Of a stretch of DNA of 64,000 nt, positions 12,651-23,774 are shown piece after piece (the first letter of the stretch is position 1; every line of letters starts with the position of its first letter). This DNA comes from Neurospora tetraspora. Taxonomy: Eukaryota > Ascomycota > Sordariomycetes > Sordariales > Sordariaceae. The position numbers and the translations under genes are program-made. The notes beneath the pieces were generated by a model. The model ran no database searches. It had not been told where the DNA came from and saw only the letters and a list, made by a program, of their open reading frames with translations. The stretch covers positions 5,270,001 to 5,334,000 of the forward strand of contig NW_026944383.1 in assembly GCF_033439725.1 (NCBI RefSeq). The letters run 5' to 3'.

Positions 12651-15600
12651 ATCTTCATTACTAACTAAAATATTAATCTATTAATAAAAATAATTACTAA
12701 AGAATCGTTTATACTTCTAACCTCTCTCTTCTAATACTTCTTTGATTATACCCTCTATTAAATCGTTACTAATATTTCTAAAGTCTAAAACTCCTCCCTC
12801 CTCCTCTACTTTACCCTCTTCAACCATCCTTCTAATATTTTTCTGTATATTAATTTATATCGTATAAATAACTTACAACTTATACTTTTTGGCTAGCTAA
12901 TCAAAATTTAAAGTAAATATTTCCTTAACATTATTAAAATTAATAAAGCCCTTAAAGATACTACAAAACCTAACTGATATTTAATAATCGGTATAGTTTG
13001 TACGAGCCCTTCCAACTACTCGGCAAAGTATTAGAAATACGTAGGGTCAAGCTGAGGGTAAAGCGGCGAATATAAATACTTAATTTAGGCCGCTAGGAAT
13101 CTTACTAAAGGGTATAACCCCTAATCGGTTAACAATTCAATTTTTAAAATAATTAAACCATTAACGAATAGTCCTCTTTATAATCGCGGAAATAGAGAAG
13201 CAATATATAGATTCCAATTATAATAGCGACTCCAATTCTCCCTTATTAAGGACCTCCTCGTAAAAAAACTTCTTATACGTAGGACGTATACTAATTACTT
13301 TAATAAAGGGTACATACTATCTAATTAGCAAGGCGTAACGAAAATAAATTAAAACTCTATAAAAGAAGTAACCGTACTACTCGCAAGTAGAGCCGAAACG
13401 GAGGGTATTGTTAAGCTAATTAATACTAGGGGTATAATAAATAAACTAAAAATAGCCCAAAATAGTAGGGTTATCCTCTACGAAATCGTAAATAAATAAA
13501 TCGATAACCTTATAATAAACGCCTACCTACATCGTTAATTTAAAAAAGTAAATAATATTATCTTTAATATAGCCATTGGCAAAATAAAGGAATTTAAAGG
13601 TTCCCAACTTAAAATTAAGGAACTAATAATAATAAACAACATAATAGTCAATAAAACTAAAAATAATATAACTACTATTAATAAGGGTAGAGTAATATAA
13701 TTTATACGGTCTATAGGAGAAATAAATAAAGAAATTTAATAAATTAGGGTATTTATAACAATTATCTATTAAAGATCTATTTATTTTAATAATATCTAAC
13801 TATATAAGGATAAACCCCTACCGTCCTACTCCTCCTTACCCTATAAATTAATACCTCCAAACGCAATTCAACTAGGAGGCTATATATTTCCCTAACTGTA
13901 AATAGAACTATTCTCATCGCCTATAATAGGACTAACAAAACCGGGCTAGTATATAAGGACCGAATAGTAATGACTGCCAGGGCTGGGGGTATTAGGAATT
14001 AAAGCGCCTATCAGTATACCTATAGAGGAAGCGGTACTTATAGTATTAACTTAATAACTGCCGCCGTTATAAGGATGCTACTAACTGTAGCTATATTAAC
14101 CCTAGGCAAATTACTAACCGCCGTTACTACTACTATTATTATTATTATTACTACTATTTTTATTCTTATTCTTATTCTTATTATAATTAGAAAACTATCT
14201 TCTTTCTTAAGATTAATACGAAAATAGTATTCGGCCGAAAAATAACCTTTCTTAGCGTAATGAATATATATCCTATTCTTTATACGAAATTTAAAAACCT
14301 TATTATTAATTATATAAGAGAATTAAAAATCGGAAGCGGATATAGCGTTAAAGTCTATAATATTACCGTCCTAATTAATATTAGCTTCGGGAATAAAAGT
14401 GCTAATATTAATAGTAATAATAATATTGATTTTATAGAAAGGATTAAAGTTCTTCTTATACTAATCTTTATCCTGCAAATTCTTAATTAAACTATAAACC
14501 TTAATAAACTACTCCTCATACTTATTATTAATGGACTAATCGCTTTAATAAATGAAAGTAATATAAATACAGTCGCTAATCTTCTAATAAAGGTAATAAA
14601 CCTTTATACTATTATCGAAACCGCAACAATTAATAAGGAAGGTAAACTTTTCTTCGCAATTTTACTACTTTATTCTTTTATTTATCTTCAATTCTTCCAA
14701 TTCGTAGCGAAAGTGTATAATAATATTAATATTATTATACTTTTTATCGAACTCTTCGAATAATTCGAAGACTATATTCTATTTAGCGGGTTCGCCGGTA
14801 AGGACCTTATTAAACTCAATCTCAATAGCTTTAAAAAGAAGGCCCTTAATAAAGCGGATAATTAATAAAAAGTTAGTACGTTCGTTAATAAAAATCTTTA
14901 ACTCATTAACCCAAACTAACTAAATACGGAGGCGCCAAGCGTAATACTTAGTAATACACTCGATAGAAATACCTTTACTATCGAAAGCGGGAAATATAAT
15001 AATATACAACACCGACCTATAACCACTATCGTCGTTAGAAATCATTATCTCAAAGTCCTTATCGTCACTAAAATCCTCGGGGGGCGGGATAGCGGGTTCG
15101 AAAACGGGCTCAGCCTTAAAAGCGGCGATAAAATATTAATAAAAATCGTTAACGTACTTTAAATACTTATCGTATTACTTCTTATATATCTTTTTAAAAT
15201 TCGCGCAAAAATCGGCGAACTCTTATCTCAAAGCAATAATATCGTTATTAAGGGCGCTAACGGCGCTAAAATAAATATTGTAAATAATTATAAATTTATT
15301 AGTGTAATTATTATAAAGGTCGTTAATAACCTTATCGTAATTCTTAATTACCTCCTACGTATAAAGGAGGGCTAAAATCTAAATCGTAGCGATGTTACTA
15401 TTGTAACGCTTAATATTGTATAACGTAATAGTAAATTTAATTTCGGAAGTTTCGAACTTCTCTTATACCTCTTATACTTAAATATAAGCTATAATAATAT
15501 TATTGTAGAAGAGGCGGTCGAAGGCCTTAAAAATCATTTAAAAAACGGGAAATTAAATAAAGTTAAATATATATTCGGTAATAATATCGACCTAAAACGT

Positions 15601-16004
15601 TTAATTATTAAAAGATTCGAAGGCTTAAGTAATATTAAAATAATATTCCTAATTAGCCGGGTCTAAATTAACGAAGGCGCTAACTATAATAATAGCAAAA
15701 AAAAATATTAATTACCGGGGGAGCGTACAAAATAATATTAGATATTAATCGCTAAATTAATACGTTGGGCAAATAGAAGGGAAAAAAATTAAAAAAGTAT
15801 AAATTATATAATAATAATATTTAATTTAATAGTTACTTAGCTCGAGGCCGAGGATTGCGACGTGGGGTCTTAATCGCTCTAATATTAAACTTTAATTAAT
15901 TCGAATCGGTAATATTAAATTAATGACGTCGTAACGATTAAAGATTTATTACAATCTTTCTTCCCTTAAATAAATGCGTACAATGCAAAAGTTAAATATA
16001 ATAA

Positions 16005-16271
16005 ATTATTACGGACCGAAAGGATAATGTTGGGGGTAGGGTAAAATATACGTTATTATACGAAGAAGAGAAAGAGAAGTGTGCGTAGAGGATTGGTTAT
16101 ATAGGCGAGAGCCTAGCAGGCTAGACCGTACGCGCGTACGTGAGGCTATACGTAATTAGAGCATGTGACTAGTGCGTGAGTGCATGGCTCTGGGCCATAG
16201 TACCAGCTTTGGTATAGCACATATGCAGTTAGTGCAGTGCAACCACATTACAGGCTAGCCCTGTGATATAA
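16005..16271 (-). repeat. 5' LTR of the minus-strand Gypsy fossil
   Basis: Shares the GGGTAGGG..ATACGAAG..AGGCTAG..CGCGTACG..CATAGTACCAGC..GGCTAGCCCT landmarks of the left copy. Differences between copies are mainly C/T and G/A transitions, as RIP produces. The gag region begins to its left. Confidence 0.7.
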
Positions 16272-16793
16272 TTACAGCGGCCGTTATAAACGAACTTATT
16301 CAAACTAAATACTTCGTTATTGACGTCGTTATTAACGAAGCTAGCAATTTATAAACAAATAGTAGGTAATAAATAATAGAAGGAGGAGATGAATGTATTA
16401 AAAATAAAGGATTTTAATTAATAAAATTATAGAATTAATACTTATATTTATATTTAACTAATTTAATTCTATTCTATTCGATTGAGTATTCGATTAGGCA
16501 TTCAATTGACTAGAAATCTTCGATTTATATCGACTCGCTATTATTATTATTATTAATAATAGCTTTTATACATTCAAAAATACTATTATTATAATTTATT
16601 CAATTCTAACTATTATTATAGTAAATTATTATTTATATCCCCCCTTTTACCCTTTAAACCTTCACAATCAATAACCGCTACTACCCAATATAGGAATTAC
16701 GTAAACATTATATAATCTTATAGAACGGCTTCCTAACTACTAGAAGGATATTTCTATTTGTGAATATCTTTAAAATTGAACTCGTTACGGTAA
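16272..16793. other. AT-rich RIP-type DNA, right interior of the Harbinger element, no gene seen
   Basis: No conserved motif was found in any frame. Composition returns to normal gradually toward the right terminal repeat. Confidence 0.5.
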
Positions 16794-17020
16794 TTATAGT
16801 CTCATAGTATGAAAGACAAGGCATTTTATAAAGGATCTCAATAATGATCTACACCCCAACATATAACTTCGCTTACCAGCGCTACTAAGCATATATAGGC
16901 GCCACCATTTAATAAAAAATAAAAATAAAAGAAAGATAAATAGTACAAAATCCCTATCGGTTCCTGCAGATGGCGCTTTGTACCCTCCTCTACCACTATT
17001 AAAAACAGATTGAAATTTTA

Positions 17021-17041
17021 TTGGTTGAACCAAACACGCCC
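17021..17041 (-). repeat. Right terminal inverted repeat of the Harbinger element
   Basis: Exact inverted copy of the left end, followed by TGT. It marks the return to ordinary base composition. Confidence 0.8.
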
Positions 17042-18938
17042 TGTAGCGCGGCTGAAGTTTTGGTAGCTAGGTGATATTGGTTAGTAGAGGTAGTATTCTC
17101 CATCGCGTACCTCTAGGACTCAACTGTCAAAAGACAGGTAACCTTGACCGCAGCGGGAGGGAAGGCGATGGCTTGAGACATTTAAAAAAAAAAAAAAAAT
17201 CCAGCACAGGAGCAAGCCGAACCTTCCCCATCAACGCCTTCCTATCCGACGGAAGGTGCCAATTAACTGAGTCAAATTCACTCGGTAGTTCCTTCACTTA
17301 GGGCGCCTTCCTAGAATAGGACAATAAGAATACTAGGCTCTTTACCGTACCGTAGGTACTAATTGCCACCCTTTTATCCAGTGACGGCTGTCACTGACAC
17401 TTCTAGTCTTAGCAAAATCATCTTCACGACGTATTTTTACAAAGAAACACTAAATTGATAAATTCCCACAGCACATTCATTGCACAAACACGGTATATTG
17501 AGTCTCTCATAGACTTTATCAGCTACGACCTCGCATCCAACCTTTCATACATTTCTTTCTTTCCAAGTCCACGCCCAGCATCAGCTTCTCAATTTTCTCC
17601 TTCTGTCCTCCCACCCCTTCCTGTTAAGCCTTCTCCTCTTTCTCAGGCCTTCTTCCTAGCCGCCTGCGTGGAGGATTCCATACATGATTCGTCTGCGTGC
17701 CGGACCAGGTCTATTGGCAAGACATTCGAGGCATGTCATTGCGCCGGGTAGATGGATCGGCCTCTCGCTGCACTTCCTGCGGTTCGGTTAAGTTGCAAAG
17801 AACGCAACCCACCAAGCAGGTCGATGATCTTGGGGATGCTCACCGAATGGCAAGAAGGCGTCCATTTCCCCGGCGCTCTACGAGGGATTATCCGACGAGG
17901 GATCGACCGGTTCGGCGACAGGTGTTTCTTTGAGTATTGCAGCGCGGGGAGGTTCCGGTGATGTTGGGATCCGTGGACCCCTTACCTCCAGCGGTGGGCA
18001 CGACACGCTCGAGATTCCTTACTTTCTAGGCAGCTTGGTCCAGAGGGATATCATTCGTGCCGTTCTGCTGGCCAAAACCTTCCCGTGCCTTGGTTAGTTG
18101 GGCTCGTACGTGGAAGCCAACGGTAGTGGCTGAGAGGGGAGGACCAGTGGTATGGACCATTTCTTGATGTGATAGCCACTTGGTGTTTTTGTTTGTTTAA
18201 TATTATATAATTGTTCGTAATCTCTCTATAGAGGTGTACTCATTGGCATCGGGTCAATGAGAAAGTCTATTACTCATGCCTAGCACAACTAATAAACTCT
18301 AGGTAGCCTCGACTTTAGGCTTGGAACTGTTTACCCTATTCCATGCACCATCTCGTACCCTCCACTACAACTACACCTAGGAAATATTATCACTCCCTTA
18401 GAGGAGCAAGCCCGTGCCTTCACTGCACAGATGTATCGACGCGTTCCTATATGACGGATGGTGCTTATCCACCTGCACTGGGCCGTATTTACGCGGTAGT
18501 TCCTTCACTCACGACCCCTTCATCCGAATGATGCGAGACAAAATGGAACATACAACACTAGGCTATTCACCGGTGGTCACTGATCTAAAGACTGTTATGG
18601 CGGTCAGCGGCATTCATGGTATCGGTAAGATCATAAGGGAAGCACACTGATTATGGATACATACCAGAATAGGAGGCATCTACGGAGCTCTAGAATACTG
18701 CCCACTTGACAGTTTATATCGACTCTGCTGCTGGTGCACGTATTAGAAAGGGTGGTGCACGCGGTAGTAAATGCCGGTGGCAAAGACTCAAATCAGAGAG
18801 ATGGGATCGAAATTAAACCACAATACCGAAAGCCATATACAACAAAGAAGCTCAACCACCAACACAGATCCCCTTCTTCCACAGCTCCCAGAACTGACTT
18901 CCCCGACACCCGATATGACGAGACCGCCCAAACTCACC
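17042..18938. other. Intergenic DNA with a degenerate duplicated block, no supported gene
   Basis: A 17-A run lies at 17183-17199. A block at about 17207-17345 is repeated in degenerate form at about 18401-18570: both share GAGCAAGCC, a CGTTCCTAT/CCTTCCTAT core, GCGGTAGTTCCTTCACT or a close variant, and ACTAGGCT in the same order and spacing. The open frames between 17455 and 17961 show no domain or signal peptide that I recognise. About 1.2 kb separates the two copies. Confidence 0.4.
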
Positions 18939-20744
18939 TCAAACACACCTCCAACTCCCCGCCACATCCACATCCCCCCTCCCATCCCAAACCGCCCGTC
19001 CAGGCCACGCACAAACCGGCCTCGTCCTATAAACCCCTTCACTCAAATCCTCCTTAAACGCCGTAGCAACCACCTGCTCGACCTCCCTGCCCTCCTCCAC
19101 CCACTTCACCAACGCCGCCAGCATATCATACCTCTCATCACCCAGATGCCCGGGGACCGACCACCCATCGCCAAACGCTTTTAGGTTTGTCCCCAACGCC
19201 GGCAACATACGCAGCTGCGAGGCCTGCCCCGGGGCGCCAAAGTCCCAGGGCGCGTTGAATCGGTTGCTGAAGTAGCAGTGTTGCATGCCGGGGACTTGGA
19301 AGTAGCGGAACCAGGAGCGGATTTCTCGTGCTTCTGAAGTGTTCATAGAAGAAATGGTGGCGTTGTAGTAGGCTAGTGAAGTCTTGGGAGAGATGAGTCC
19401 GTCGGCGAGGCCGTGGTACATGATGATTTTCCCACCGCGATTTCGGTAAGAGGAGAGGGCGTCGAACTGGTTGGCGGTTGCTTGACCGGCGTTTATTCGT
19501 TCCGAGTCTAGCACGACTTGGTCCGAGTATTGTTGCCAGGTGTAGGGGGGTTGGGTGGAAGTGAGGTTGTAGAGCCAGTAGCGCTCGTAGCTGAAGTCGA
19601 AGTCGGAGAGGGCGGCGTCGGAACCGAAGTAGACGGACCATTGGTCTTCGGAGCTGAGGGTGAAGCCGTTGTAGACTGTCCGGTTTCGACCATTTCCGCT
19701 GTTGATGATGTATTCGCCATAGATCTTGCCGGCGGTGTCGGCTTGCGCGCGGGTGAGGCAGCGGGACGGGTCGGAGCAGATGATCTTGGAGATGTCGAAA
19801 CGACATTGGTCGGGTTGGCTGATGATGTTGTCCTTGACACCGTCTTGGGCATCGCACTGACGCAGGACTTCGGTGGCGAGGATAGAAAGCTGCGTAGCCC
19901 GTAGTCTGCCGTTTGCGGTGGTGTTGAGTTGTTGGGCGGCGATCTTGGAGATCCACGGCATGAGGTGCATGGTGTCCCAGGCTGGGGCTCCGATGAGAGC
20001 GCCGTCGAAGCTGTTGGTATCGTACTGGATTTCTCTCAATCCTTGGCGGCCTCCGGTCGAGCATCCTGCGTAGTAGGAGTAGGTTGGTGAGTTGCTGTAG
20101 TAATGGGCGACGAGCAGCTTGCCGACTAGGACTGAGCCGTGTAGCGCTCGGTAGCCCCAGTCGTAGAGCCGCGCTGGTGTTGCCCAGGAAAGATCACTCC
20201 CCGCCGAATTATGGCCGTTGTCTGTTGATATGGTCGCGAAGCCGTAGTGTGTCCCTTCGCTCATTCCCGGCCAGTTGATACCACCAGCAAACGAGGCGCT
20301 GCCTACGGTGAGAATCGTCGAGTTCCAATTTGTCGTTGTGGGGAGGAATAAGCCGATCCGGTAGCTGGACTGGGGTTTTATGGGGACATCGGAGGTGTTG
20401 GTAACTCTGACTGTCACGGCACATAGTGCCGGCAGCAAGTCAATCGTTTGCGGGAAGCCCTGGTTTCCTGATTCCGCATAAGAGCCACGTTCCGAGATCG
20501 ACACGGCTTTCTCGATGGTGACGGTGACTCCAGGGAGGTTGACCACATTCGTAAAGGAACTGGCGGCGCATTTTGGGCTTTGTCGTTGACGTAGGCTCCC
20601 CCGTCCAAGTTCAGCAAGGGAGTTGCTAATGAGCAGAGCGTAAAGAATAGCGGATAATGCGACGGCCAGCATGGCGGTACTAACGTATGAAAGACGGGAC
20701 TTTGTAGGGCTCGCAATATGCGAACCTGCGCGTTTCCAATCCAT
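18939..20744 (-). CDS. Tannase / feruloyl esterase family protein (secreted or membrane-anchored)
   Basis: An intronless 601-residue protein of the tannase/feruloyl esterase family (Pfam tannase), alpha/beta-hydrolase enzymes that cleave gallate or hydroxycinnamate esters of plant phenolics. Residues 21-41 form one hydrophobic segment after a basic N terminus, so it acts as a signal peptide or signal anchor; Met25 is an alternative start giving a shorter signal. The family's CS-D-HC architecture is complete: Cys228-Ser229 in GCSTGG (nucleophile), Asp448 in GLADG, and His489-Cys490 in GMQHC, with Cys228 and Cys490 expected to form the disulfide that joins the triad. The calcium-loop region with D/N residues lies near 300-320. 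N-glycosylation sequons (NTT, NRT, NLT, NAT, NTS) are abundant. The start at 20744 gives the most basic N terminus. Substrate (tannin versus feruloyl ester) cannot be decided from sequence. No clustered biosynthetic neighbours. Confidence 0.93.
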   Translation of the reverse strand: MDWKRAGSHIASPTKSRLSYVSTAMLAVALSAILYALLISNSLAELGRGSLRQRQSPKCAASSFTNVVNLPGVTVTIEKAVSISERGSYAESGNQGFPQTIDLLPALCAVTVRVTNTSDVPIKPQSSYRIGLFLPTTTNWNSTILTVGSASFAGGINWPGMSEGTHYGFATISTDNGHNSAGSDLSWATPARLYDWGYRALHGSVLVGKLLVAHYYSNSPTYSYYAGCSTGGRQGLREIQYDTNSFDGALIGAPAWDTMHLMPWISKIAAQQLNTTANGRLRATQLSILATEVLRQCDAQDGVKDNIISQPDQCRFDISKIICSDPSRCLTRAQADTAGKIYGEYIINSGNGRNRTVYNGFTLSSEDQWSVYFGSDAALSDFDFSYERYWLYNLTSTQPPYTWQQYSDQVVLDSERINAGQATANQFDALSSYRNRGGKIIMYHGLADGLISPKTSLAYYNATISSMNTSEAREIRSWFRYFQVPGMQHCYFSNRFNAPWDFGAPGQASQLRMLPALGTNLKAFGDGWSVPGHLGDERYDMLAALVKWVEEGREVEQVVATAFKEDLSEGVYRTRPVCAWPGRAVWDGRGDVDVAGSWRCV

Positions 20745-22237
20745 GGCGACGGTTCGATATTGTGCACTTTATAAACAATCAACGTAGGGCTACCAGGTTG
20801 CGTGCGACTTTCCGTCACTCGTCAGATCTCCTCTCGTTGTCCATACGAGAAGCAGATCAAGGAATTGGTCTCCGGTGACCTGATCCCATGATACGGCGCC
20901 GTAGCCCAGCAGACAGAAGTTGACGACCCCAACGGCGGAGGGCTATGTTCGGCGAATACTGTATCTGTGCCTCCTGGATAGTAAAGTGTGTAAATTTCGG
21001 TACGCGACAGTGACGTAAAGGTATTCGATGGTGCGTAACATAACGAAGATGACGATCACAATGGTAAGAGGTCGACCACTCCCAACGGTTCGGTGAGATC
21101 GAGGCAGGGTATGATTGAGACTTCAACGTAGCCCTTCCTTGGGGAAGATGTTGAGCTTGCCGCCGTATATGGTAACCAGATGTCTCTCGTCAGAGACTGA
21201 TGACCCCAACAATCGTGGTTGAGTTGGATGTGTTAGGCAATAATGTGGCAGTCAGGACAAGCGATGGACGACTGCGATTGGGAGTCGATGAGAACTGGTG
21301 CGGCTGATGTTGCTTCGTAAAGCTGACAATACCGACGATGGCTGGGTCGACTAGAAAAAGAAACGAGCAATGATCCAGGTGCCGGACTCGATGGTGTTGA
21401 AATATGCCGAATGTATCCACAACCGGTACTGATCTGGCCTGAAAAGTTGACCAGAAGGGTAACATCATCTGCACGACATTCCCAGGCTGACGGTACTATG
21501 TCACCAAGAACCCAGTTGTCCTCCGTCCCTGGAGCCGGGTTGACGTGCTGAGGGTACTGGCCCGAGGGCACGGAAACGAGTCGGTGACAGGCGTAAAAAG
21601 CGCGGCAAAGGTTGTCTGTTAATATATGCAGTGAACCGACAGCAAGCCCAGTACCACTGATTGGATCAAGGGTTACATTAGTTAACCGTCAGCTGGCCAT
21701 CACAAGCTAGAGAAGGGCAGTGTGCTGAGATAGAAGGCCGACAACTACATCGGTCTCGCGAGCAAATGAGTATCATCTACCGCCTAACTGGCTGGCCTTG
21801 AATGGTCAGAGACCGCTGGGGTGTACATGATAAAAGGAAGAACAAATGGCGAACAGGAGAAGAACAGCAAGAGGCAAGTATAGAAAGAACAGCAAAGAAC
21901 GAAAACACGCATGAATATCAGGGGGCATCATAAAGGAGTGATTCAAGACGCATGGCTTGACTATCTGTATGCTGAGACATGCCAGTCACTGACTGGACAA
22001 GCAGCTTGTCAGTCACGTAAAGAAACATGACCAAGCGTAACTCTAGTCTCAGTGGGTAACATTGTTCGGGACGTCATACCGCCGTAATAAACATTTACAG
22101 AAGCATTAGAAGGTGATCGCTCAAAGTCGTTCAAACCGAGTGGCCTGCCTCGGTTGATCCATCATGACTTTTCGCAGTAGGGGCATTACATCAACGCACT
22201 CCTCTCGTCAGTCCTCCTCCGTCCTCCCCGGTCCCAA
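20745..22237. other. Intergenic DNA, weak minus-strand reading frames only
   Basis: Shared upstream region of the tannase gene and downstream region of the zinc-finger/DUF3237 gene. A minus-strand frame around 21571-21233 (112 codons, five cysteines including CPDC near its end) is the only one with some protein-like character. It has no start-proximal signal peptide and no recognised family, so I do not call it a gene. Confidence 0.4.
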
Positions 22238-23774
22238 TCAGTTGACGCGGTAGGCGTCGTAGACGATCTCGGCGCCGCGGCGGCAACCACTGCCGACCCA
22301 GACACCGCTGTTGAGCTCCTCATAGCGCTCGTCGCCGGTCTCCAGCTTGATAGTGACGCGCAACTTGTAGCGGTTAGCGGCAACGTTGTCTGCGGCGACC
22401 GGGTCTTGGAGACGCTCCATGATCTCCTTCTCGCCGACCCACCAGCCCTCAACCTTGCAGATGATCAGGGCGGGGTGGTCGTCGTTGGTCTGGATCAGGT
22501 AACGGGCATCGATCTTCGTCTCTGTTTCCTTAAAAGAGGTCTGAGTATCTTGACCGTTGGCCTGTGAAAGCAAAGGATGTTAGCATATGTATGTCATAGA
22601 CAAGCTGGCCCAGTCAATGGATGGCAGTACGTACCAGGACATTGCCCTTGCCCCAGCGACCAGCCCATTGGCCACCAATGCAAGAGATCCAACTCTGACG
22701 GCCGTAGGTGCCGTTGCCAATGTTGATCTTGGGCTTGACCCGGATGCTCATGCGGAAGTCGAGCTCGAGAGTGGGAGTGGGCAGAGCGAGCGAGGCGGCG
22801 ACATCGTCATCGTCGAAGTGGTGGAGAAGGTTGTTGGCCGGGATCCTATCCTTCATGGTGGCCTGGTAGCCAGGGCACTGGAGCAGATGCTCGCGCTGGC
22901 GAGACGTGTTCTTCGCACGCACTTGGTTGCAGTAGATGCACTTAGCGGACAAGCACTTGTCACCCTCCTTGGCCTGGAACTCGACGAAGGCCGCATGGAC
23001 CTCAGCAAGAGGGATCTCGGGCAAGTTGGGGTTGGTCTGCTTGGTCTTCTGACGCTTGGCGGGAGGAGCGCTCGATGCACCGGACATGGGACGAATGTGC
23101 TGAGGGATGGGAGTGCCGGTGCCATGGGGGGTGCTGGTGCCGTTGATGCGCGCATTCGGGGTGAAGCCCAGGTTGGTGTGCTGGTGCGGATCAAGGGAGG
23201 TGGGCTCGGGATAGACGCTGGTCGCGCCGGCATTAGCGGCGGCCGAGTGCTGGTTCTGAAGCTGGTTGCCGGCGTTCAGGTTGGCGTTGTTACCGCCGTT
23301 GTCCTGGCCGGAACCGTGACCGTGACCGTGACCGGCGGGACCATGAGAGACGCCGCCGTGGCCGGCCGAGACGTGGGAGACGTGGGCGGAGCCATCATGA
23401 CCCTGCGCATGCTGTTCAAGAGAAGACTTGATGGCAGCAGCGGCCTCGGGGTGCTGGGCGAGGTACTGAGTGCATTGGGCGAGATGCTGCTTCTGCCTGG
23501 TCGTGTTCTTCGCGCGGACTTGGTGGCAGAAGAGGCACTGGACTGACATGCACTTTTCGTCTGCTTGGTGGAGCCATCCAGAGACGAGTCAGCCTTGATC
23601 ATCATTGTATGGTACTGTCACCGATAGTACCAAATGTAAGATGTAACAACGCGCCATTGGTAAGGATCGCGGTAAGGATGGCGGTAAGGATGGCGTAATG
23701 GGGAGGGTGAAAATACCTGCGTTGCGGAATTCCATGAACGCGCTGTGCACGTCCGCCTCGATAGGCCTCGGCAT
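22238..23774 (-). CDS. Two C2HC zinc fingers fused to a DUF3237 domain
   Basis: Three minus-strand exons, 23774-23717, 23560-22635 and 22561-22238, give 435 residues (1308 nt including stop). Introns are 156 bp (GTATTT..CAG) and 73 bp (GTACGT..CACAG), and both joins preserve conserved sequence. Two near-identical fingers, C-x2-C-x13-H-x3-C, lie at residues 28-49 (CLFCHQVRAKNTTRQ) and 227-248 (CIYCNQVRAKNTSRQ). Each is preceded by an E-A-D/E-V-H-x-A-F-x-E-F helix, so the unit is duplicated. The linker (residues 60-185) is rich in His, Gly, Asn and Ala, and AKRQKTK at 187-193 could be a nuclear signal. Residues about 280-435 match DUF3237 (GRQSWISCIGGQW, GQDTQ, DARYLIQT, GDERYEELNSGVWVGSG, YDAYRV). 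The fingers resemble BED/C2HC DNA-binding fingers, so a nuclear role is inferred. DUF3237 has no assigned reaction. Confidence 0.85.

Larger units (their letters stand above)
7477..16271 (-). mobile_element. Ty3/Gypsy retrotransposon fossil (minus strand) with a nested Gypsy piece
   Basis: Two direct copies of a 267 bp LTR lie at about 7477-7743 and 16005-16271. On the minus strand, the order from right to left is LTR, a gag region with a zinc-knuckle-like block near 14260-14235, then RNase H (around 10110-10020) and integrase (about 9240-8400) of pol. A polypurine tract follows directly to the right of 7743, and then the left LTR. The layout is that of a complete Gypsy element. It is broken many times over (dozens of breaks) with RIP-type decay, so it is an old fossil. 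A plus-strand Gypsy fragment (about 10560-12650) sits between gag and pol. The element lies inside the Harbinger transposon and is therefore younger than it. Confidence 0.75.
3789..17041 (+). mobile_element. PIF/Harbinger DNA transposon, decayed and interrupted by Gypsy elements
   Basis: Perfect 21-bp inverted ends starting GGGCGTGTTTGGTTCAACC lie at 3789-3809 and, inverted, at 17021-17041. The flanking trinucleotide TGT is the same on both sides (3786-3788 and 17042-17044), consistent with the 3-bp target duplication of this superfamily although not the usual TWA. The end sequence resembles GGG..TGTTTGGTT ends of Tourist/Harbinger elements. Inside the left part is a Harbinger DDE transposase relic. 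The intact element would be about 4.4 kb; the rest is a nested Gypsy element (about 7477-16271). The interior has RIP-type composition, while the outer 60-250 bp are less altered. Confidence 0.75.

Noticed and set aside
14110-14180. Simple TTA/TTC repeat tract as a separate microsatellite locus
   Set aside because: It lies in the gag-like region of the Gypsy fossil and is best seen as its low-complexity coding remnant.
3789-17041. Starship-type giant element
   Set aside because: No tyrosine-recombinase captain gene was recognised near an edge, and the ends and transposase relic fit Harbinger.
22587-23546. Long plus-strand reading frame (319 codons) over the zinc-finger/DUF3237 gene
   Set aside because: It is the antisense shadow of the conserved minus-strand exons; its sequence is Gly/Val/Leu-rich without domains.
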